Positions 53,217 through 62,459 of a stretch of DNA of 64,000 nt are shown in pieces (the first letter of the stretch is position 1; each line of letters begins with the position of its first letter). The DNA comes from Terrimonas ginsenosidimutans. Its GTDB lineage: Bacteria; Bacteroidota; Bacteroidia; Chitinophagales; Chitinophagaceae. Position numbers and translations under genes: made by a program. The notes under the pieces were generated by a model. The model was not told where the DNA came from. It was given only the letters and a program-made list of their open reading frames with translations, and made no database searches. The stretch lies in assembly GCF_022012415.1 (NCBI RefSeq), contig NZ_JAKLTR010000015.1, positions 1-64,000 of the forward strand, written 5' to 3'.

Positions 53217-54530
53217 ATGAACAGTAACACTATTGACAGCCTGAGGGAAGCATTGAAACATTCCCCGGATAACTTCCATCTCCGCTTTTTGTTAGCTGAA
53301 ACCTTGCTGGAAATGAACAGGCTTGAGGAAGCGGAAACAGAATTTTCCGTATTGGTGAGAAGCCTGAACGATACAAAAGCAAAAGTTGGTCTTGCCACAG
53401 TATTCTATCGCAAAGGCAACTATTCAGCCTGCAATGTGATCCTTGAAGAAGTAATTGACAGCGGGATAAAAGACGTTCAGGCATTCCTGCTTTATGCCAA
53501 AGCGCTGCTGAAGGAAAATGCTGTTGGAAAAGCTATCGATGCATATGGCAAAGCAATACAGCTTCAACCTGATCTTATGGATGAAGAGCTCGATAGCCAG
53601 CTCCGGGTAAGAGGAAACAGCCAGCCCATAGAACAGGATGAAGAGGAGTTGACTGATACCCGTTTTCTCCAGAAACCAACTATCAACTTCAATGACGTGG
53701 GCGGAATGGAGACTGTAAAAAAAGAGATTGACCTTAAGATCATCAAACCCCTCCAGCACGCCGACCTTTATAAAGCTTACGGGAAGAAAACCGGTGGTGG
53801 TATCCTGCTCTATGGACCTCCGGGATGTGGTAAAACGTTTATCGCGAAAGCTACTGCAGGCCAGGTGAATGCCAAATTCATCAACGTAAGCCTGAATGAT
53901 ATCCTGGATATGTGGGTTGGCAACAGCGAGAAGAACCTGCACGAGATCTTCGAACTCGCCAGGAACAACACACCCTGCGTATTATTCTTTGATGAGATAG
54001 ATGCTCTTGGCGCAAGCAGAAGTGATATGAAACAATCAAGCAGCAGACACCTGATCAACCAGTTTCTGCAGGAACTCGACGGAGTAGAGAACGACAATGA
54101 TGGTGTACTCATCATCGGCGCTACCAATACACCCTGGAACCTTGATCCGGCGTTCAGAAGACCCGGCCGTTTCGACCGCATCATATTCATTCCGCCACCA
54201 GACTCCACTACCCGTGAGTCTATCCTGAGGTTGAAACTGACTAACAAGCCCGTATCAGGCATCGATTATGAAAGCATTGCGAAAAAGACAGAACACTATT
54301 CCGGCGCGGATATAGATGCGATCATCGATATCGCCATTGAACGCAAACTGGAAAGTTCTTTTGAAGATGGCATTCCAAAACCGCTGGAAACAAAAGACCT
54401 GGTTGAAGCCGCCAAAAAACATAAAGCGAGCACACAGGAATGGTTCACTACCGCAAAAAATTTTGCCCTGTTCGCTAACGACTCTGGGCTGTATGACGAT
54501 ATTCTGGCTTACTTAAAAATCAAAAAATAA
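53217..54530 (+). CDS. TPR-AAA+ ATPase (Cdc48/Vps4-like single AAA module)
   Basis: A 437-residue cytoplasmic ATPase. Residues 1-125 are three to four TPR-like helical repeats (AETLLEMNRLEEAETEF, ALLKENAVGKAIDAYGKAI); an acidic linker follows; residues about 155-400 are one classical AAA domain. Walker A is GPPGCGKT at 200-207, the pore loop MWVGNSEKN, Walker B VLFFDEIDAL, and the second region of homology GATNTPWNLDPAFRRPGRFDR with the arginine finger. The helical lid has YSGADIDAIIDIAIERK. It has no peptidase or transmembrane segment. It would form a hexamer that remodels or unfolds a partner recruited by its TPRs. The next gene starts one base after its stop. Confidence 0.93.
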   Translation: MNSNTIDSLREALKHSPDNFHLRFLLAETLLEMNRLEEAETEFSVLVRSLNDTKAKVGLATVFYRKGNYSACNVILEEVIDSGIKDVQAFLLYAKALLKENAVGKAIDAYGKAIQLQPDLMDEELDSQLRVRGNSQPIEQDEEELTDTRFLQKPTINFNDVGGMETVKKEIDLKIIKPLQHADLYKAYGKKTGGGILLYGPPGCGKTFIAKATAGQVNAKFINVSLNDILDMWVGNSEKNLHEIFELARNNTPCVLFFDEIDALGASRSDMKQSSSRHLINQFLQELDGVENDNDGVLIIGATNTPWNLDPAFRRPGRFDRIIFIPPPDSTTRESILRLKLTNKPVSGIDYESIAKKTEHYSGADIDAIIDIAIERKLESSFEDGIPKPLETKDLVEAAKKHKASTQEWFTTAKNFALFANDSGLYDDILAYLKIKK

Positions 54531-54531
54531 T

Positions 54532-55788
54532 ATGTTCGAGGACCACAGGCTATCAAAAGTCAGCATACTCATTCAACAGAAGAAATATGCGGAAGCAGAA
54601 AAAATGCTGGCCGATCTGTTAAGAGAAGACCCTAACAATACCCGGTTCCTGGCTCTCCTCGCTGAGGTGAATATCGGGCTCGGAAAATTTGACACAGCGA
54701 ATACTCTTATTGAAAATGCCATCGGTCTTGCGCCCGACGACGCAAGACTTTTTTACCTGAAAGCGTTCACCTCTCTCCACCGCGATCAGTTTGATGATGC
54801 AGAGAACAGTATCCGCCAGGCAACAAAGCTCGATCCGCACGAAGCAGAATACGTTGCCTTACTCGCCAATCTCAGACTGGTGCGTAAAAAATATGATGAA
54901 GCACTGGAGCTCGCCGATCATGCACTCGAACTCGACCCGGAGAACCTCCTTGCACTGAATACCAGAAGCACCGCGTTGATCAAACTCGGCCGTAAGGCTG
55001 AATCTTTCGAAACGATCGAAGGTGCATTGCGCGAAGATCCCAATAATGCTTACACCCATTCCAACTATGGCTGGGGACTGCTGGAAAAAGGAGATCACCG
55101 GAAAGCACTGGAGCATTTTAAAGAAGCACTCAAAACCGATCCCAATAATGAATATGCACGGTCCGGAATGCTGGAAGCGATGAAAGCGTCCAACCCGGTA
55201 TACCGTCTCTTCCTGAAGTATGCTTTCTGGATGGGTAACTTCACCGCCAAATATCAATGGGGCATTATCATCGGCCTCTACCTGGCCATGAGAGGAATGC
55301 AGTCACTTGCAAACAGTAATGAAAACCTGCGGCCTTACCTTACACCTGTGATCATCACCCTGATCATCTTCGCTTTTTCTACCTGGATCATCACTCCTGT
55401 CAGCAACCTGTTTTTACGATTCAATAGATACGGGCAGTTATTGCTCAGTCAAAAACAGAAGATCAGTTCTTCGCTCGTTGCCATAAGCCTGGCTGCCTGT
55501 CTGGCCGGTATAGCCGCTTATGCAATGCTCAGCGATGAACGTTATCTTTCTGTGGCAGCATTCGGCCTGGCTATGATGCTGCCTTTCAGTGTGATGTTCT
55601 CCCCATCACGTTACAAACATGCGCTCCTGGTCTATGCGCTTGCATTGGCTGCGGTGGGGTTAATAGCCATCGGAATAACTTTCTCCACCGGCGAATTGCT
55701 GCACGGTGTGAGCACCATCTTCATTTTTGGTTTCATCGCCTTCCAATGGATCGCCAATTTTCTGGTGATCGGTGCAGACAACCGGTAA
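54532..55788 (+). CDS. TPR protein with six-helix membrane domain, partner of the AAA ATPase
   Basis: A 418-residue protein. Residues 1-225 are about six TPRs (KYAEAEKMLADLLREDPNN, KFDTANTLIENAIGLAPDD, KYDEALELADHALELDPEN, DHRKALEHFKEALKTDPNN). Residues about 235-415 hold six hydrophobic helices (YQWGIIIGLYLAMRGMQSL, TPVIITLIIFAFSTWIITP, LVAISLAACLAGIAAYAM and others). There is no signal peptide, so the TPR part faces the cytoplasm. It begins one base after the stop of the ATPase gene, so translation is coupled, and a strong terminator closes the pair. A membrane receptor or target for the AAA protein is the natural inference; I do not recognise a named system. Confidence 0.9.
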   Translation: MFEDHRLSKVSILIQQKKYAEAEKMLADLLREDPNNTRFLALLAEVNIGLGKFDTANTLIENAIGLAPDDARLFYLKAFTSLHRDQFDDAENSIRQATKLDPHEAEYVALLANLRLVRKKYDEALELADHALELDPENLLALNTRSTALIKLGRKAESFETIEGALREDPNNAYTHSNYGWGLLEKGDHRKALEHFKEALKTDPNNEYARSGMLEAMKASNPVYRLFLKYAFWMGNFTAKYQWGIIIGLYLAMRGMQSLANSNENLRPYLTPVIITLIIFAFSTWIITPVSNLFLRFNRYGQLLLSQKQKISSSLVAISLAACLAGIAAYAMLSDERYLSVAAFGLAMMLPFSVMFSPSRYKHALLVYALALAAVGLIAIGITFSTGELLHGVSTIFIFGFIAFQWIANFLVIGADNR

Positions 55789-55822
55789 AATATTTCTTCT
55801 GATCAAGGGGGAAGATCATATA

Positions 55823-55866
55823 AAAAGAAGCCGGCCTCCTGGATCACCAGGAGGCCGGCTTCTTTT
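55823..55866. terminator. Strong bidirectional terminator
   Basis: A perfect 20-bp stem AAAAGAAGCCGGCCTCCTGG (55823-55842) with loop ATCA and its complement (55847-55866). A and T runs on both sides let it serve the TPR gene and the convergent M13 peptidase gene. Confidence 0.92.
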
Positions 55867-55900
55867 ATTCCCCGATTGAAAAAGGTTCATTACTCTTTAT

Positions 55901-57919
55901 CTACCAGACCCTGATCCGTTCATTTTCCGGCTTGTACATTTTGTCGCCCGGTTGTACATTGAACGCGTTGTAGAATGGCGTAAAGTTCATCAGCGGGCCA
56001 TTTACACGCCAGATCGCGGGCGAGTGAGAATTCGTATTCACATACATTCGCATGAACTCATCCGTTGTTTTCACTCTCCAGATCCGGGCAATAGAAATAA
56101 AGAAACGCTGATCGGGCGTGAACCCATCAAGCCTTGCTGTGTCTTTTCCCTGTTCTGTCAATTTAAATGCATCATAGGCAATGGCAATACCGGCGAGATC
56201 GGCTGTATTCTCACCCAGTGTCAATGCACCTTTTACATGCACCGAATCAAGCACGGTGAATAAATTATACTGATCAAGTACCTGCTGGGTCCGGCTTTTG
56301 AACTTCTCATAGTCGGACTTTGTCCACCAGTCAGTAACGTTGCCATCTTTATCATACTGAGCTCCCTGGTCATCAAAAGAATGCGTGATCTCGTGCCCGA
56401 TCACCATGCCGATACCTCCATAGTTCAGCGCATCGTCAGCATTCATATCAAAATAAGGAGGCTGTAATATTCCCGCAGGGAATACGATCTCATTCAGCGG
56501 AGGATTATTGTAGGCAGTGACAGTAGGCGGTGTGGTATGCCATTCCGTTCTGTCAACCGGTTGCCCTACTTTAGCCAGCATATAATCGTAGTCATTCTTA
56601 TTGGCTGACAATCTGTTTTCGAAATATGTATTGCGCTTAACTTCCACTTTTGAATAATCTCTCCATTTGTCCGGGTAACCGATCTTCTCGGTAAATGCCT
56701 GCAATTTTTCTTTTGCCTTTGTTTTGGTAGAATCACTCATCCAGTCCAGTTTGGTGATCCGCACTTCGAACGCTTTCTTGAGGTTATCCACCAGCATTCT
56801 CATCCGCTTCTTTGCTTCATCAGGGAAATATTTCTTTACATACAACTGTGCCAGCGCCTGACCCAGAGACCGGTCCACGGCCTGTGTCATCTCTTCCTTG
56901 CGGGGCTTCTTGTCAGCCTGCCCGGTAAGCACCTTTGTGTATTTGAAATTCACATCTGTAAATGGCTTACTTAAAAAACCTGAGTAATTCCGGAGCGTAT
57001 TTGCTTTCAGATAAACTTTCCAATCGTTTACAGGCACGGAAGACAACATTGAATTGAGTTTGTCGTAATACCCAGGATGACGCATATTCACCGAATCTAC
57101 TTTGACACCATAAGCGGTCAGTAAAGTTTGCCAGTTGAGATTCGGTTGTTTTTTTGACAGGTCCGAAACGGAGAATTTATTGTAGTTGGCCTTCACATCC
57201 CTGAGTTCAATATTGGTTTTATGGGCTGTAGCCAACTGCTTTTCTATGTCATACGCCAGTGCCGCATTTTTTGCTGCCGTAGCAGCGTCAGCGCCTGTCA
57301 ATTCAAAATAAGAACCAATGGCAGTCCTGTATGCTTTCTGAATATTGACAGTAGATGAATCTGATTTGAAGTAGTAATCCCGTTCAGGCAATCCAAGACC
57401 GGCCTGTCCCAGGACAACAATGTTTGTAGAACTTTTCTTATCATCCGGGCCGACCGAGAAACCGATGAAAGTTCTGTTTCCCGTTTTTTGTTCATCCGCC
57501 ACCAGCTGTAACAATGCAGGCAGATCCGCCGCTGCATCTATTTTTGCAAGAACAGGTTTGATCGGATCATAACCCCGCTGGTCAATGGCCGCGGTATCCA
57601 TGCCCGATGCATAGAAATCCCCAACTTTCTGTTCAATGCTACCCGCGGGACTATTGCTTGCCGCAACACTGTCCAGGATCCCCTGTAACCGGATCCGCTG
57701 GGGAAAATTCAGGAACGAATACGAACCCACCCCAGTCTGGCTGGCAGGTATCACAGCACTGTCATACCAGGTGCTGTTGACGTACATAAAAAAATCATCT
57801 CCCGGTTTCTTTGTGGAATCAACCCCTGTAATTACAACGCGGTCGGGGTTTTGGTCAGCTGCCTGCTTACAGCTTAGCGCCAGCAGTACAACCAGCGACA
57901 ACAAACAGAGTCTTGTCAT
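55901..57919 (-). CDS. M13 family metallopeptidase (neprilysin/PepO-like) lipoprotein
   Basis: A 672-residue zinc endopeptidase with a lipobox signal (LLALSC). The catalytic site is IGHEITHSFDDQG (His509, Glu510, His513) and ENTADLAGIAIAYDAF (Glu570, with Asp four residues later), the same spacing as in neprilysin. The N-terminal M13 domain occupies residues about 45-425 and the C terminus has the family end PGDKMYKPENERIRVW. It degrades oligopeptides in the periplasm or at the cell surface. It is transcribed alone. Confidence 0.95.
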   Translation of the reverse strand: MTRLCLLSLVVLLALSCKQAADQNPDRVVITGVDSTKKPGDDFFMYVNSTWYDSAVIPASQTGVGSYSFLNFPQRIRLQGILDSVAASNSPAGSIEQKVGDFYASGMDTAAIDQRGYDPIKPVLAKIDAAADLPALLQLVADEQKTGNRTFIGFSVGPDDKKSSTNIVVLGQAGLGLPERDYYFKSDSSTVNIQKAYRTAIGSYFELTGADAATAAKNAALAYDIEKQLATAHKTNIELRDVKANYNKFSVSDLSKKQPNLNWQTLLTAYGVKVDSVNMRHPGYYDKLNSMLSSVPVNDWKVYLKANTLRNYSGFLSKPFTDVNFKYTKVLTGQADKKPRKEEMTQAVDRSLGQALAQLYVKKYFPDEAKKRMRMLVDNLKKAFEVRITKLDWMSDSTKTKAKEKLQAFTEKIGYPDKWRDYSKVEVKRNTYFENRLSANKNDYDYMLAKVGQPVDRTEWHTTPPTVTAYNNPPLNEIVFPAGILQPPYFDMNADDALNYGGIGMVIGHEITHSFDDQGAQYDKDGNVTDWWTKSDYEKFKSRTQQVLDQYNLFTVLDSVHVKGALTLGENTADLAGIAIAYDAFKLTEQGKDTARLDGFTPDQRFFISIARIWRVKTTDEFMRMYVNTNSHSPAIWRVNGPLMNFTPFYNAFNVQPGDKMYKPENERIRVW

Positions 57920-58109
57920 ACGTATTGATTTAAGGAATGTAGGAATTCTTTAAATGTACGTCAATGAGCTTAATAATGAATACAATATCAAACTTTCCTG
58001 CAACCGCTGATGGAATGACCGGCCTTCAGGAAACCTTCGCCGGAAACACATTCATCTCAAACCGGAAGTTTACTCCGGGCATTGACCTGTCACCAATCAG
58101 TCCTGAACT

Positions 58110-59501
58110 TTACAAATACCTCCCGATTAATTTCTTCAACTCCAAACTACCCGGGTGCGGTGAATCTGCTGCTATAACCTCACCCGTTTTTCCGATCAGA
58201 ACATAACGTGGGATCGCCTGAATTTTAAATTTCTTCTTTATTTCAGATCGTTGGAAATCGGCAATAATGAATGAATGAGCCGGGCTGTCAATACGCTCCA
58301 CCCGGGAAGCCTTTATCCAATCACTGTACCTTTCGTCAATAGAAATGTACAACACCTGTAGCTGATCATATGCCTGCGCCAGTTTCCGGGTATCCGGCAT
58401 CGTTTTGCGGCAAGGTATACACCAGCTCGCCCAAAAATCGATCAGCACAAGTTTACCGCGTGAACCTTCGATCAATGCATCCAAACTGGTAGATGCCTGA
58501 TCCATCGACACAAGCTCCTTTTTATTACTGACTGATTTTTTGAATTCAATCTCCCTTTTAAGATATTCGACATACAAAAGATTGTTCTCATTCTGATGGG
58601 TGATATATTCTGTAAGATGAGACCGGTCTGACCCTGTACCGTATTTCAGCTGTTCCTTCAGTGTTATAAACAATAAGAACTCTTTCGTCCTGCCCGAAAA
58701 TACAGAGTCAATAATGTCATGCGCGCTCTCACCGGCCTTGTGGCCATTGTCGATCTTTTTAGCGCTGACCAGGTACTGCAGATAATGATACGCACCCATT
58801 CTGTAAGCCAAATCAGGCAGACAACTATCACAGGAAAAACTGCCGCTATCAGCGATCTTTCCTGTATCAGCAAAAGCCGGCCAGCCTTTGACCTGGATCG
58901 CAGGCGAACTTAAAATTGCAAAAAGGTTTGCCTGTTTTAAATAATAAAAGAACTGTTTTGCATACTGGTAGAATTCGTCCGACACAGGATTGGGGATCAT
59001 ATATTTCTCCAGAAACTCAAGCGCCTTCTTTTCTTTTTCGCGCTCGAACTTTTCCACCACCGGGTAATCTGCAGACCTGATCACCTGCTTCATCCTCATG
59101 GACGCATTAGTTGTAAAAAAATCCGGGTATTGTGCATTGAGCTCAGCAAAGAAGTTAAGCTCGTTATTTCTTTCTTTGAAAGAGGACAGAAATTTGATGC
59201 TATGATCATTGGCAGTTAAATAGAGTTCTTCGCCTGGTATTATATAGTACGGTATCCCGCTAAAAGCATCAAATAGCAAAACAGGTTTTTCAATCACTAT
59301 TTGCTTTTCTTTACTGTCTTTGGAGAGAGGAAAGGGAGGGCTTGTATCATTAAATTGATCGGCATAAAAGAAGGAGACACTAACCTTTGCTGAATCTGCA
59401 AGTCTTATCGTCGTGGAGGAACTCACCACTTCCTGGCCGGACGACCTGACAGCTACCAGGAGCAGCATGAACATAAAGAAGCGCGTTTTGACCTCCGGCA
59501 T
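58110..59501 (-). CDS. TlpA-type thiol-disulfide oxidoreductase
   Basis: A 463-residue secreted protein: signal peptide (RFFMFMLLLVAVRSSGQ), a 320-residue N-terminal domain of the kind found in Bacteroidota TlpA proteins, and a C-terminal thioredoxin domain (LVLIDFWASWCIPCRKTMPD with the CxxC pair, IQAIPRYVLIGKTGEV with cis-Pro). It acts on disulfides in the periplasm. A partial copy of the dispersed element begins 13 nt upstream of its ATG, so the promoter must lie in or beyond it. Compare the truncated TlpA fragment at 27224-27652. Confidence 0.92.
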   Translation of the reverse strand: MPEVKTRFFMFMLLLVAVRSSGQEVVSSSTTIRLADSAKVSVSFFYADQFNDTSPPFPLSKDSKEKQIVIEKPVLLFDAFSGIPYYIIPGEELYLTANDHSIKFLSSFKERNNELNFFAELNAQYPDFFTTNASMRMKQVIRSADYPVVEKFEREKEKKALEFLEKYMIPNPVSDEFYQYAKQFFYYLKQANLFAILSSPAIQVKGWPAFADTGKIADSGSFSCDSCLPDLAYRMGAYHYLQYLVSAKKIDNGHKAGESAHDIIDSVFSGRTKEFLLFITLKEQLKYGTGSDRSHLTEYITHQNENNLLYVEYLKREIEFKKSVSNKKELVSMDQASTSLDALIEGSRGKLVLIDFWASWCIPCRKTMPDTRKLAQAYDQLQVLYISIDERYSDWIKASRVERIDSPAHSFIIADFQRSEIKKKFKIQAIPRYVLIGKTGEVIAADSPHPGSLELKKLIGRYL

Positions 59502-59514
59502 ATGATTTCATTTA

Positions 59515-59571
59515 AATGTCGTTTAGTTAATTAATTTCCCGAAAGTTCATTCGATGGACATCGGCCCTCGA
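59515..59571 (-). repeat. Dispersed palindromic element, end fragment D
   Basis: In reverse orientation it carries CCATCGAATGAACTTTCGGG, a 20-nt exact match to 53088-53107 of copy B, and then ACTAAACGACATT, the shared terminus. Only this half is present. As in copies A and B, the terminus points into the 5' end of the adjacent gene. The remaining 59572-59774 shows only a small CCGGAT/ATCCGG hairpin. Confidence 0.75.
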
Positions 59572-59774
59572 ACTACTGAAGGCCCTTTGTTTTACAGCTG
59601 AAATGTGATGTAAATAACGCTAAATTCCATACTTCACCGGATGAATATCCGGGGAGAGTCAGGATTTCGCGGTGATCTGCGGGAATAATATCCGACAACG
59701 AATCACACACCCGGAACGCAGCTCACCTGTTATGTATGATCTTACTAAAGCCTTTTGCGGAATGACCGTCGCGC

Positions 59775-59808
59775 AAAAAAAAGCCGGCCCACTTTCAGGT
59801 GGACCGGC
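59775..59808 (-). terminator. Terminator of the SusCD-phosphatase operon
   Basis: GCCGGTCCAC and GTGGGCCGGC pair around CTGAAA with one mismatch (minus strand 59808-59783), followed by eight T. It begins 22 nt after the phosphatase stop. Confidence 0.9.
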
Positions 59809-59829
59809 GGGAAATATGATCGTATTCGT

Positions 59830-60804
59830 TTACTGTTTGATCAATTGCGTCTCATACAGTATCTGATCTTTATAATCGATGAACTGCACCAGCACCTTCT
59901 CTTTCGTCACGGAAAAAGTGGCAAAGCCCTGGGTAGGTGCGGCAAACTTACCAATCCCGGGATAGACCGTAACAGGCCTTGCTTCTGACGCAGCACCTGA
60001 AATGATATGGTGTGTCGGACCTTCAGGTTTTGTATACTCAAGATGATGTTCATGACCCGCGAGATAAACATCTACTTTATATTTTGTAAAAATGGGTTCC
60101 AGGAATTCCCGCATCTTTTTGGTATCAGGGGAATCTTTCCTCCATCCGGCGGTATACAACGGATGATGACCTACCACGATCTTCCAACGCGCTTTACTGG
60201 ATGCCAGTGTTTTCTCCAGCCATTCACGCTGTTGCTTCACAGCGCCGGCCTTGTATTTAACACCATCATACGCCTGCCCCCTCATTTCCTTTTCCATCGG
60301 ATCTGTGTCAAGAAACACCATCAGCACAGAATCGTCCTCCACACGGAAGGTTTTTGTATAGTATCTCGAAGGCATGGTCCAGCGGCTGCTGATCTTACTG
60401 TACTCCACTTCTGCATCAGGATTCGAGGCATAGTCGTGATTCCCCAATACAGGATACCACTTCACATGCAATGATTGCGCTGTATAGATCGTTTCATAGG
60501 AAGCGATCCAATGGTAATCCTGCACGCTGGCCACGCCATACGGATAGAAGTTATCACCGGTTGCCACCACGAACGACGCGCTCAGATCATGCGCAGCCTT
60601 GCCCATTCCTGCCGCAACCTCTTTCTGATGATTTTCGCCATTCCTTCCCCAATCTCCCATCGCAATAAAGTGAAGCGCATTGGGCAGCTTTTTAAGTCCG
60701 GGTATAGATCCCCCGGTATATCCCTGATCTCCCTCAAGCGGAGCCTGGGCAAAAAGTCCGGCGCCCGCAATAACGATGATCATTATGGTCAATAAGTACC
60801 TCAT
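59830..60804 (-). CDS. Purple acid phosphatase-like metallophosphoesterase
   Basis: A 324-residue secreted phosphatase: signal peptide (LLTIMIIVIAGAGLFAQ), then a tartrate-resistant acid phosphatase-like domain with AMGDWG, ATGDNFYPYG (metal ligands including the Tyr that gives purple colour), VLGNHD, VGHHPLY and LAGHEHH. It releases phosphate from organic esters in the periplasm or outside. ATG 60804 starts one base after the SusD stop, so it is the third gene of a susC-susD operon. That links the transporter to organophosphate use. Confidence 0.93.
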   Translation of the reverse strand: MRYLLTIMIIVIAGAGLFAQAPLEGDQGYTGGSIPGLKKLPNALHFIAMGDWGRNGENHQKEVAAGMGKAAHDLSASFVVATGDNFYPYGVASVQDYHWIASYETIYTAQSLHVKWYPVLGNHDYASNPDAEVEYSKISSRWTMPSRYYTKTFRVEDDSVLMVFLDTDPMEKEMRGQAYDGVKYKAGAVKQQREWLEKTLASSKARWKIVVGHHPLYTAGWRKDSPDTKKMREFLEPIFTKYKVDVYLAGHEHHLEYTKPEGPTHHIISGAASEARPVTVYPGIGKFAAPTQGFATFSVTKEKVLVQFIDYKDQILYETQLIKQ

Positions 60805-60805
60805 A

Positions 60806-62440
60806 TTAATAGCCCGGGTTCTGTGCAAGATTCGTGTTTAGTGAACGCTCTACCGTCGGGATCGGGAAGATCCTGCGGTAAGTCTGATTGCTTACGACAG
60901 GATTTACCGCCGTTACAGTTGATGTCTTAAAACCCCAATCCGATTCAAATTTGCCAAAGCGGATCAGGTCATTACGGCGCCATGCTTCCCAAGAGAATTC
61001 ACGTGCCCTTTCAGGAAGAAGATCATCCAGCACAACGGAGCCAGCCAGTGTCGCCTTTGCTCTTGATCTGATCTTATTCAGTAAAACCAGCGGGGTTTGC
61101 AGCTCGCCGTTCACTGTTGTAGCCGTCGCCCCACGAAGGATCGCTTCCGCTTTCATCAGGATCACATCGGCAAGCCGGAATACGGGAACATCATTTCCCT
61201 GGTAGCGCGTACTGGCATTGCCGTTAGGATCGGGATAGTACTTGATGGAACGGATTCCCTTATGCTGTCCGCGGATATCATTACCGATGTCCATCGTCGG
61301 TGCATTTTTCAAGGTCAGTTCTTCCCCGATCTCCACATGCCAGTTGATCGCATTGTTGGTGGCAGACGTTTCATCCAGGCTTCTCTCCGTAGTAGCAAAA
61401 AGAACAGGCGTTCCATTGAAGTTATTCTGCTTGCCGCGGATCCATAATGTATCACGGATATCACCAGGGAACTTATTGAAGTTGTTATGATAAAAATCCG
61501 GGATCGTACTGAGTGCAATACTTGAACGGAATGGGATCCGGTATTTATCCTGCAGGGTGGTCAGCAAACCAAATCGCGTAAAATGGTTTCCCTGGATAAG
61601 GTTTGCATCATAAGGAACCGCCATGATCGTTTCGCGGATCGCCGGTCCGTTGGTTGGCGCAAAGATCGACGCATAGTTTGGCTCCAGTACAAATGGCCCG
61701 CGCGTGAGTATACTGTCTCCCATCGCCACCGCATCTGTATACCTTGCCGTGCCGGTGTAGTATTCTGCATTGAGATACATCTTCTGCAATAACGCAAATG
61801 CCATCCATTTCGTAGCATGACCGTAAGTAGATGCGCCACTTGCCTCTGACAGGTTTGGTAATGCTCTGCGCAGGCTTGTTTCAATAAAATTGAAAACGTC
61901 CTTACGGGCAGCGGTAGGCGGGTTCATCTGGGCCGGAAAAGTATCAATGATCGGAATATTACCATACAGATCCATCATGAAGAAATAAAATAAAGACCGC
62001 ATCGCCGTTACCTCCGCAATAGCAGACTCTCTTACCGGGCCAGCCGGTGAAGCGGCAAATAGGTTAAGAAGTGTATTACACCTCGTGATCGCACCAAATC
62101 CCCATTTCCAGTTGCCCACCACATTCGGATGGTCTGCGTTCCAGGAATGTAAGTGTAAAAAACGGTATTGACCGCCATCATCATAGTTACCGCCTCTTGC
62201 CGGAATGATCGCTTCGTCGGTTGACAACTCCTGCATTCTCCAGTAATCCACTGCGTAACTGAATCCGGTATTGTTATAAGAAAGATCGGTATACATCGGC
62301 CCCATCACCGCTGCATAAGATGCCGCGTTGGTTGGAAAGTTCTCATTGGTATACTGTGACTCCACCGGCACATCGAGCTTTGTGCAACTGGCGAACAGCA
62401 GCATTGCAGCGATGATATAAAAGAAAAATATTCGTTTCAT
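60806..62440 (-). CDS. SusD/RagB family lipoprotein of the phosphatase operon
   Basis: A 544-residue surface lipoprotein with lipobox FASC (MKRIFFFYIIAAMLLFASC), SusD-like N-terminal TPR helices and a C-terminal RagB/SusD domain (VFRLADVILMKAEAILRG, LLPERAREFSWEAWRRNDLIRFG, IFPIPTVERSLN). ATG 62440 was chosen as the start of the lipoprotein signal; it lies 19 nt after the SusC stop. It probably captures the compound imported by the SusC partner and processed by the phosphatase. Confidence 0.95.
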   Translation of the reverse strand: MKRIFFFYIIAAMLLFASCTKLDVPVESQYTNENFPTNAASYAAVMGPMYTDLSYNNTGFSYAVDYWRMQELSTDEAIIPARGGNYDDGGQYRFLHLHSWNADHPNVVGNWKWGFGAITRCNTLLNLFAASPAGPVRESAIAEVTAMRSLFYFFMMDLYGNIPIIDTFPAQMNPPTAARKDVFNFIETSLRRALPNLSEASGASTYGHATKWMAFALLQKMYLNAEYYTGTARYTDAVAMGDSILTRGPFVLEPNYASIFAPTNGPAIRETIMAVPYDANLIQGNHFTRFGLLTTLQDKYRIPFRSSIALSTIPDFYHNNFNKFPGDIRDTLWIRGKQNNFNGTPVLFATTERSLDETSATNNAINWHVEIGEELTLKNAPTMDIGNDIRGQHKGIRSIKYYPDPNGNASTRYQGNDVPVFRLADVILMKAEAILRGATATTVNGELQTPLVLLNKIRSRAKATLAGSVVLDDLLPERAREFSWEAWRRNDLIRFGKFESDWGFKTSTVTAVNPVVSNQTYRRIFPIPTVERSLNTNLAQNPGY

Positions 62441-62459
62441 TGATTTCGTTTTAATGCAT

